From Saccoglossus kowalevskii (Eukaryota > Hemichordata > Enteropneusta > Harrimaniidae): 31,157 nt of DNA. This document shows positions 23,863 to 31,157 of the stretch, piece after piece (positions within the stretch are counted from its first letter, which is position 1; the number at the start of each line of letters is the position of its first letter). A program made the translations under genes and the position numbers. The stretch covers positions 1-31,157 of the forward strand of contig NW_003150448.1 in the NCBI RefSeq assembly GCF_000003605.2, in the 5' to 3' direction. The notes under the pieces are model-generated. The model was given only the letters and a program-made list of their open reading frames with translations, made no database searches and was not told where the DNA came from.

Positions 23863-24586
23863 TAAATCTGACAACTTTGCACGAGATTTTCACAACTTTG
23901 TTTGCACTTTGTTAATCACTTTGCGATTGGGTCGTGGTACAATGTACTAACATAAATAGATTTTTAGACGTTTACATATTTTTGTTCTAAATTTAACTGC
24001 AGGTTTTTATATGAAATGACTTAGGGAGAATATACACGAAAATCCACCAAATTTTCAATCGCTTTTCACATTTTTAGGGTGTGTTTGTTTATTTTACGGC
24101 CGGCTCATATGACAGTCTGCTAACAAGGAAGCCATCAAATGGATTTTATTCATTTTTCATACTTTATAACTGGAAGGGTTAGATATAACAACAACTTGGA
24201 TAAAAAACACGCAAATCTAACAACTTTGCAATCGGTTTGGACAAGTTTACCCGCTGTTTTAACAGTTTAGACTAAAGAGGTGCAGACTGCAAAAAACAAA
24301 ACAAAAATCACCCGCTAGTTTTCTCAGGTAGTCTCCCATGCACGTAGTAACCTCGACCGATTGAACTTTACTTTTGAACTGGTCGATCACCTTACCACAC
24401 ATCTATCAGAGTTATTTGAATTTGATTGTAATTGGCGGCCATTTAATGTTTGGAAATGTTTCAAAATTCTACATCCTTCGAGGGCCACTACGATATTCAA
24501 ACGGCCTTTTATGATATATTTATTCACTTTTGCGAACTTTTAACTAATGGTCTCGATAATGTAACAACATAGGTAACATTTCCATG
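23863..24586 (+). repeat. Satellite copy 34 (724 bases)
   Basis: Copy-12 type (gaagccatc, cttggat) with private gcaggtttttat, aacaaggaagcc and ctggaagggttag. Ends tttgattg and ctaatgg. Last main-family copy before the divergent block. Confidence 0.97.
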
Positions 24587-25305
24587 TAAATCTGACATTT
24601 TGCACGAGATTTTCACACTTTGTTTGCACTTTGTTAATCACTTTGCGATTGGGTCGTGGTACAATGTACTAACATAAATAGCTTTTTTAGACGTTTACAT
24701 ATTTTTTGTTCTAAATTTAACTGTGGGGTTCTCTATGAAATGACTTAGGGGGAATATACACGCAAATCCACCGAATTTTCAATCGCTTTTCACATTTTTA
24801 GGGTGTGTTTGTTTATTTTACGGCCGCTTCATATGACAGTCTGCTAACATGGGAGGCTTCAAATGGATTTTATTCATTTTTCATACTTTATAACTGGAGG
24901 GTTAGATATAACAACAACTTAGATCAAATAAACACGCAAATCTACCAGCTTTGCAATCGGTTTGGACAACTTTGCACACTGTTTCAACAGGTTAGACCAA
25001 AGAGATGGAGACTGCAAAAAACTCACCGGCTGGTTTTCTCAGGTAGTCTCCCACGCATGTACTAACCTCGACCGATTGAACTTTACTTTTGGAACTGGTC
25101 GATCACCTGACCACTCATCCATCAGAGTCATTTGAAATTAATTGTAATCATTGACGGCCATTTAATGTTTGGTAATGTTTCAAAATTCTACATCCTTCGA
25201 GGGCCACTGCGATGTTCAAACGGCCTTTTATGATATATTTATTCACATTCGCGAACTTTTAACTACTGGTCTCGATAATGTAACAACATAGGTAACATTT
25301 CCATG
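24587..25305 (+). repeat. Satellite copy 35 (719 bases), divergent subfamily
   Basis: tagcttttttagac, ctctatgaaatg, ccaccgaatttt, ggccgcttcat, gggaggcttc, gatcaaataaac, ctaccagctttg, caacaggttagacc, tggaactgg, cacctgaccactcatcc, tttggtaatg and gatgttc. The usual A-rich tract is reduced to gcaaaaaactcacc. Start has one-base losses (gacattttgc, cacactttg). Confidence 0.95.
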
Positions 25306-26032
25306 TAAATTTGACAACTTTGCACGAGATTTTCACAACTTTGTATGCACTTTGATAATCACTTTGCGCTTGGGTAGTGGTACAATGTACTAACATAAAT
25401 AGCTTTTTTAGACGTTTACATATTTTTGTTCTAAATTTAACTGCGGGGTTCTCTATGAAATGACTTATGGGGAATATACACGCCAATCCACCGAATTTTC
25501 AATCGCTTTTCACATTTTTAGGGTGTGTTTGTTTATTTTACGGCCGGCTCATATGACAGTCTGCTAACATAAGAGGCTTCAATGGATTTTATTCATTTTT
25601 CATACTTTATAACTGCAGGGTTAGATATAACAACAACTTACATCAAATAAACACGCAAATCTACCAGCTTTGCAATCGGTTTGGACAACTTTGCACGCTG
25701 TTTCAACAGGTTAGACTAAAGAGGTGCAGTATACAAAAAACAAACAAAAAACTCACCAGCTGATTTTCTCAGGTAGTCTCCCATGCATGTACTAACCTCG
25801 ACCAATTGAACTTTACTTTTGGAACTGGTCGATCACCTGACCACTCATCCATCAGAGTCATTTGAAATTAATTGTAATTGACGGCCATTTAATGTTTGGT
25901 AATGTTTCAAAATTCTACATCCTTCGAGGGCCACTACGATGTTCAAACGGCCTTTTATGATATATTTATTCACTTTCGCGAACTTTTAACTACTGGTCTC
26001 GATAATGTAACAACATAGGTAACATTTCCATG
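25306..26032 (+). repeat. Satellite copy 36 (727 bases), divergent subfamily
   Basis: taaatttgac, gataatcac, gcgcttgggtag, cttatgggg, cacgccaatcc, acataagaggcttc, actgcagggttag, cttacatcaaataaac, gcagtatacaaaa, ccagctgatttt and gaccaattg, in addition to the subfamily markers. Confidence 0.95.
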
Positions 26033-26745
26033 TAAATTTGACAACTTTGCACGAGATTTTCACAACTTTGTATGCACTTTGATAATCACTTTGCGCTTAG
26101 GTAGTGGTACAATGTACTAACATAAATAGCTTTTTTAGACGTTTACATATTTTTGTTCTAAATTTAACTGTGGGGTTCTCTATGAAATGACTTAGGGGGA
26201 ATATACACGCAAATCCACCGAATTTTCAATCGCTTTTCGCGTTTTTAGGGTGTGTTTGTTTATTTTACGGCCGCTTCATATGACAGTCTGCTAAACATGG
26301 GAGGCTTCAAATGGATTTTATTCATTTTTCATACTTTATAACTGGAGGGTTAGATATAACAACAACTTACATCAATAAACACGCAATCTACCAGCTTTGC
26401 ATCGGTTTGGACAACTATGCACGCTGTTTCAACAGGTTAGACCAAGAGATGGAGACTGCAAAACTAACCCGGCTGGTTTTCTCAGGTAGTCTCCCACGCA
26501 TGTACTAACCTCGGCCGATTGAACTTTACTTTTGGAACTGGTCGATCACCTGACCACTCATCCATCAGAGTCATTTGAAATTAATTGTAATTGACGGCCA
26601 TTTAATGTTTGGTAATGTTTGAAAATTCTACATCCTTCGAGGGCCACTACGATGTTCAAATGGCCTTTTATGATATATTTATTCACTTTCGCGAACTTTT
26701 AACTACTGGTCACGATAATGTAACAACATAGGTAACATTTCCATG
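26033..26745 (+). repeat. Satellite copy 37 (713 bases), divergent subfamily, shortest copy
   Basis: Subfamily markers plus gcgcttaggtag, ttcgcgtttttag, taaacatgggagg, catcaataaacacgcaatc, gctttgcatcgg, actatgcacgc, accaagagatgg, gcaaaactaacccgg, cggccgattg and ggtcacgat. Several one-base losses in runs account for its length. Confidence 0.94.
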
Positions 26746-27474
26746 TAAATTTGACAACTTTGCTCGAGATTTTCACAACTTTGTATGCACTTTGATAATC
26801 ACTTTGCGCTTGGGTAGTGGTACAATGTACTAACATAAATAGCTTTTTTAGACGTTTACATATTTTTGTTCTAAATTTAACTGCGGGGTTCTCTATGAAA
26901 TGACTTAGGGGGAATATACACGCCAATCCACCGAATTTTCAATCGCTTTTCACATTTTTAGGGTGTGTTTGTTTATTTTACGGCCGCTTCATATGACTGT
27001 CTGCTAACATGGGAGGCTTCAAATGGATTTTATTCATTTTTCATACTTTATAACTGGAGGGTTAGATATAACAACAACTTACATCAAATAAACACGGAAA
27101 TCTACCAGCTTTGCAATCGGTTTGGGCAACTTTGCACGCTGTTTCAACAGCTTAGACCAAAGAGGTGCAGACTGCAAAAAACAAACAAAAAACTCACCGG
27201 CTGGTTTTCTCAGGTAGTCTACCACGCATGTACTAACCTCGACCGATTGAACTTTACTTTTGGAACTGGTCGATCACCTGACCACTCATCCATCATAGTC
27301 ATTTGAAATTTTATTGAAATTGGCGGCCATTTAATGTTTGGAAATGTTTCAAAATTCTACATCCTTCGAGGGCCACTACGATATTCAAATGGCCTTTTAT
27401 GATATATTTATTCACTTTTGCGAACTTTTAACTACTGGTCTCGATAATGCAACAACATAGGTAACATTTCCATC
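26746..27474 (+). repeat. Satellite copy 38 (729 bases), divergent then main type
   Basis: Divergent markers through cacctgaccactcatcc at about 27277-27293 (also gctcgag, tgactgtctgc, acacggaaatc, tttgggcaac), then an abrupt return to main type from about 27305 (ttggcggcc, tttggaaatg, gatattcaaatgg). The longest copy. Confidence 0.95.
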
Positions 27475-28196
27475 TAAATCTGACAATTTTGCACGAGATT
27501 TTCACAACTTTGTTTGAACTTTGTTAATCACTTTGCGATTGGGTAGTGGTACAATGTACTAACATAAATAGATTTTTAGACGTTTACATATTTTTGTTCT
27601 AAATTTAACTGCGGGGTTCTATATGAAATGACTTAGGGGGAATATACACGCAAATCCACCAAATTTTCAATCGCTTTTCATATTTTTAGGGTGTGTTTGT
27701 TTATTTTACGGCCGGCTCATATGACAGTCTGCTAACATGGAAGCCTTCAAATGGATTTTATTCATTTTTCATACTTTATAACTGGAGGGTTAGATTTAAC
27801 AACAAATTAGATAAAAAACACGCAAATCTAACAACTTTGCAATCGGTTTGGACAAGTTTACCCGCTGGTTTAACAGTTGAGACCAAAGAGGTGCAGACTG
27901 CAAAAACAAAAAAAAATTACCGGCTGGTTTTCTCAGGTAGTCTCCCATGCAAGTAGTAACATCGACCGATTGAGCTTTACTTTTGAAACTGGTCGATCAC
28001 CTTACCACACATCTATCAGAGTTATTTGAATTTTATTGTAATTGGCGGCCATTTAATGTTTGGAAATGTTTCAAAACTCTACATCCTTCGAGGGCCACTA
28101 CGATATTCAAACGGCCTTTTATGATATATTTATTCACTTTTGCGAACTTTTAACTAATGGTCTCGATAATGTAACAACATAGGTAACATTTCCATG
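27475..28196 (+). repeat. Satellite copy 39 (722 bases)
   Basis: Follows catc like copies 5 and 13. Private ttcatatttttag, gatttaacaac with caaattagat, and acagttgagacc. Has cgctggtttaac, gtaacatcgacc, gagctttacttttgaaactgg and ctaatgg. Confidence 0.96.
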
Positions 28197-28916
28197 TAAA
28201 TCTGACAATTTTGCACGAGATTTTCACAACTTTGTTTGCACTTTGTTAATCACTTTGCGATTGGGTCGTGGTACAATGTACTAACATAAATAGATTTTTA
28301 GACGTTTACATATTTTTGTTCTAAATTTAACTGCGGGGTTCTATATGAAATGACTTAGGGAGAATATACACGCAAATACACCAAATTTTCAATCGCTTTT
28401 CACATTTTTAGGGTATGTTTGTTTATTTTACGTCCGGCTCATATGACAGTCTGCTAACATGGAAGCCTTCAAATGGATTTTATTCATTTTTCATACTTTA
28501 TAACTGGAGGGTTAGATATAACAACAACTTAGATAAAAAACACGCAAATCTAACAACTTTGCAATCGGTTTGGACAACTTTAACCGCTGTTTTAACAGTT
28601 TAGACTAAAGAGGTGCAGACTGCAAAAAACAAAAAAACTTTACCGGCTGGTTTTCTCAGTAGTCTCCCATGCAAGTAGTAACCTCGACCGATTGAGCTTT
28701 ACTTTTGAAAATGGTCGATCACCTTACCACACATCTATCAGAGTATTTGATTTCATTGTAATTGGGCGGCCATTTAATGTTTGGAAATGTTTCAAACTCT
28801 ACATCCTTCTAGGGCCACTACGATATTCAAACGGCATTTTATGATATATTTATTCACTTTTGCTAACTTGTAACTACTGGTCTCGATGATGTAACAACAT
28901 AGGTAACATTTCCATG
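28197..28916 (+). repeat. Satellite copy 40 (720 bases)
   Basis: Copy-6 type with cgcaaatacacc, gggtatg, acgtccggc and aaaaaaactttaccgg. Clustered one-base changes at 28658-28810: tctcagtag, agagtatttgatttc, attgggcgg, ttcaaactc. Also aaacggcatttt, then cttgtaac and gatgatgtaac. Confidence 0.95.
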
Positions 28917-29638
28917 TAAATCTTACAACTTTGCACGAGATTTTCACAACTTTGTATGCGCTTTGTTTATCACTTTGCGATTGGGTAGTGATACAATGTA
29001 CTAACATGAATAGATTTTTAGACGTTTACATTTTTTTGTTCTAAATTTAACTGCGGGGTTCTATATGAAATGACTTAGGGGAAATATACACGCAAATCTA
29101 CCAAATTTTCAATGGCTTTTCACATTTTTAGGATGTGTTTGTTTATTTTACGGCCGGCTCATATGACAGTCTGCTAACATGGAAGCCTTCAAATGGATTT
29201 TATTCATTTTTCATACTTTATAACTGGAGGGTTAGATATAACAACAACTTAGATAAAAAACACGCAAATCTAACAACTTTGCAATCGGTTTGGACAAGTT
29301 TACCCGCTGGTTTAACAGTTTAGACTAAAGAGGTGCAGACTGCAAAAAACAAAACAAAATCTCCGGCTGGTTTTCTCAGGTAGTCTCCCATGCACGTAGT
29401 AACCTCGACCGATTGAACTTTACTTTTGAACTGGTCGATCACCTTACCACACATCTATCAGAGTTATTTGAATTTGATTGTAATTGGCGGCCATTTAATG
29501 TTTGGAAATGTTTCAAAATTTAACATCCTTCGAGGGCCACTACGATATTCAAACGGCCTTTTATGATATATTTATTCACTTTTGCGAACTTTTAACTAAT
29601 GGTCTCGATAATGTAACAACATAGGTAACATTTCCATG
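28917..29638 (+). repeat. Satellite copy 41 (722 bases)
   Basis: tatgcgctttgtttatc, acatttttttg, aggggaaatatac, caaatctacc, caatggc, then copy-5 type: ggatgtgtttg, cgctggtttaac, aaaatctccgg, tttgattg, aaatttaac. Confidence 0.96.
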
Positions 29639-30361
29639 TAAATCTGACAATTTTGCACGAGATTTTCACAACTTTGTTTGCACTTTGTTAATCACTTTGC
29701 GATTGGGTCGTGGTACAATGTACTAACATAAATAGATTTTTAGACGTTTACATATTTTTGTTCTAAATTTAACTGCGGGGTTCTATATGAAATGACTTAG
29801 GGAGAATATACACGCAAATCCACCAAATTTTCAATCGCTTTTCACATTTTTAGGGTGTGTTTGTTTATTTTACGTCCGGCTCATATGACAGTCTGCTAAC
29901 ATGGAAGCCTTCAAATGGATTTTATTCATTTTTCATACTTTATAACTGGAAGGTTAGATATAACAACAACTTAGATAAAAAACACGCAAATCTAACAACT
30001 TTGCAATCGGTTTGGACAACTTTAACCGCTGTTTTAACAGTTTAGACTAAAGAGGTGCAGACTGCAAAAAACAAAAAAAAATTACCGGCTGGTTTTCTCA
30101 GGTAGTCTCCCATGCAAGTAGTAACATCGACCGATTGAGCTTTACTTTTGAAACTGGTCGATCACCTTACCACACATCTATCAGAGTTATTTGAATTCTA
30201 TTGTAAATGGCGGCCATTCAGTGTTTGGAAATGTTTCAAAACTCTACATCCTTCGAGGGCCACTACGATATTCAAACGGCCTTTCATGATATATTTATTC
30301 ACTTTTGCTAACTTGTAACTACTGGTCTCGATGATGTAACAACATAGGTAACATTTCCATG
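29639..30361 (+). repeat. Satellite copy 42 (723 bases)
   Basis: gtg with acgtccggc, private ctggaaggttag, ctttaaccgc, gtaacatcgacc, gaattctattgtaaatgg, ccattcagtg, cctttcatgat, cttgtaac and gatgatgtaac. Confidence 0.96.
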
Positions 30362-31085
30362 TAAATCTTAAAACTTTGCACGAGATTTTCACAACTTTGT
30401 ATGCACTTTGTTTATCACTTTGCGATTGGGTAGTGATACAATGTACTAACATGAATAGATTTTTAGACGTTTACATTTTTTTGTTCTAAATTTAACTGCG
30501 GGGTTCTATATGAAATGACTTAGGGAGAATATACACGCAAATCCACCACATTTTCAATCGTTTTTCACATTTTTAGGGTGTGTTTGTTTATTTTACGGCC
30601 GGCTCATATGACAGTCTGCTAACATGGAAACCTTCAAATGGATTTTATTCATTTTTCATACTTTATAACTGGAGGGTTAGATTTAACAACAACTTAGATA
30701 AAAAACACGCAAATCTAACAACTTTGCAATCGGTTTGGACAAGTTTACCCGCTGGTTTAACAGTTTAGACTAAAGAGGTGCAGACTGCAAAAAAAAAAAA
30801 AAAAAATCACCGACTGGTTTTCTCAGGTAGTCTCCCATGCACGTAGTAACCTCGACCGATTGAACTTTACTTTTGAACTGGTCGATCACCTTACCACACA
30901 TCTATCCGAGTTATTTGAATTTTATTGTAATTGGCGGCCATTTAATGTTTGGAAATGTTTCAAAATTTAACATCCTTCGAGGGCCACTACGATATTCAAA
31001 CGGCCTTTTATGATATATTTATTCACTTTTGCGAACTTTTAACTAATGGTCTCGATAATGTAACAACATAGGTAACATTTCCATG
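30362..31085 (+). repeat. Satellite copy 43 (724 bases)
   Basis: cttaaaacttt, gtttatcac, acatttttttg, atcgtttttcac, private ggaaaccttc, gatttaacaac, cgctggtttaac, caccgactgg, tatccgag and aaatttaac. Its A-rich tract is an uninterrupted run of 18 A. Confidence 0.96.
30789..30806 (+). repeat. Homopolymer run of 18 A in the U2 tract
   Basis: The tract after gactgc, interrupted by C in almost all other copies, is pure A here. Slippage, C-to-A change, or a base-calling artefact could each produce it. Confidence 0.9.
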
Positions 31086-31157
31086 TATATCTGACAATTT
31101 TGCACGAGATTTTCACAACTTTGTTTGCACTTTGTTAATCACTTTGCGATTGGGTAG
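31086..31157 (+). repeat. Satellite copy 44, first 72 bases only
   Basis: Begins tatatctgacaat (A to T within taaatc) and is cut by the window end at gattgggtag. It is a normal copy start, so the array continues beyond the window. Confidence 0.95.

Larger units (their letters stand above)
24595..27310 (+). repeat. Divergent satellite subfamily block
   Basis: About 3.75 consecutive copies share dozens of differences from the main family, such as agcttttttagac, ccgaatttt, caacaggttagacc, cctgaccactcatcc, aaattaattgtaat and tttggtaatg. The entry lies somewhere between 24595 and 24680. The exit is sharp near 27305, inside U3 of copy 38. The copies also differ more from each other than adjacent main-family copies do. 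Copies 4 and 8 carry some of the same markers (gggaggcttc, gatcaaataaac) in their U1-U2 region only. Confidence 0.93.
1..31157 (+). repeat. Satellite DNA array, 43 copies of a ~723-base monomer
   Basis: The landmark gtgtttgtttattttacg (or its one-base variants) recurs at 220, 943, 1665, 2387, 3113, 3835, 4558, 5281, 6008 and on to 30580, with steps of 713-728 bases and a mode of 723. Every base of the window falls inside a copy, all on the same strand. For naming, copies are phased here on the taaatctgac/taaatctt motif, so copy 1 starts at base 1 and a 72-base partial copy 44 closes the window. Main-family copies differ by scattered substitutions and one-base indels, while copies 35-38 are clearly more divergent. 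Neither array edge is present. No insertion, target-site duplication or unique spacer was seen. Satellite in heterochromatin of a eukaryote is the natural reading; the taxon is not identifiable from the sequence. Confidence 0.98.

Noticed and set aside
25105..25130. Hammerhead ribozyme core on the reverse strand near catccatcagagtc, since satellites often carry one
   Set aside because: The reverse complement gives ctgatgg rather than CUGANGA, and the main family gives ctgatag. No paired GAAA segment was found in a suitable position.
24805..27306. Longer open frames in the divergent block (86 codons at 24805, 113 codons at 26965) as genes
   Set aside because: They are the same periodic frame lengthened by chance indels, begin at GTG, and are not kept in adjacent copies 36 and 37. 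No recognisable domain or plausible start context.
1..31157. CRISPR array
   Set aside because: The repeats are contiguous 723-base copies with no unique spacers, far larger than CRISPR repeats, and no cas genes are present.
1..31157. Transposable element or LTR insertion within the array
   Set aside because: Every interval between landmarks is 713-728 bases, so there is no room for an insertion, and no target-site duplications or terminal repeats were seen.
1..31157. rRNA, 5S or tRNA gene as the tandem unit
   Set aside because: No tRNA cloverleaf signatures, 5S internal promoter boxes or rRNA-like conserved segments were recognised in the monomer on either strand.

Overview
The whole 31,157-base window is one uninterrupted direct tandem array of a non-coding, AT-rich satellite repeat with a period of about 723 bases. 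I count 43 complete copies (713-729 bases each, most 721-724) plus a 72-base piece of a 44th. All copies have the same orientation. No unique flank, transposable element, RNA gene or convincing protein-coding gene interrupts the array. This is typical of heterochromatic satellite DNA (centromeric, pericentromeric or subtelomeric) in a eukaryote. I cannot name the organism. CpG is not visibly depleted (20 CpG in the copy at 725-1445), which argues weakly against a heavily CpG-methylated vertebrate genome.

The 723-base repeat has its own internal structure. It is four diverged units in tandem, about 173, 208, 165 and 177 bases long (mean 181), each opening with a taact/gaact head. The longest unit (U2) carries an A-rich tract. 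The satellite therefore looks like an older repeat of about 180 bases, near nucleosome-repeat size, that became fixed as a tetramer and was then amplified.

Layout, left to right. Copies 1-8 (1-5789) are a heterogeneous mix. Copies 9-34 (5790-24586) are mostly very similar and hold several multi-copy segmental duplications at offsets of whole numbers of repeats (4, 6, 7, 10, 13 and 16), so a second level of higher-order structure is emerging but not yet regular. Copies 35-38 (about 24,590-27,310) are a clearly divergent subfamily embedded in the array. Copies 39-43 (27,475-31,085) return to the main family and share rare variants with copies 3-6 at the opposite end.

The short open frames of about 60-110 codons that recur once or twice per repeat are by-products of the periodicity. 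They mostly begin at GTG or TTG, and their frame is changed by 5A/6A/7A length differences between copies. No gene network can be described here. The biology is satellite evolution, namely nested periodicity, unequal exchange, local gene conversion and homopolymer slippage, together with a caution about assembly accuracy in a few copies.
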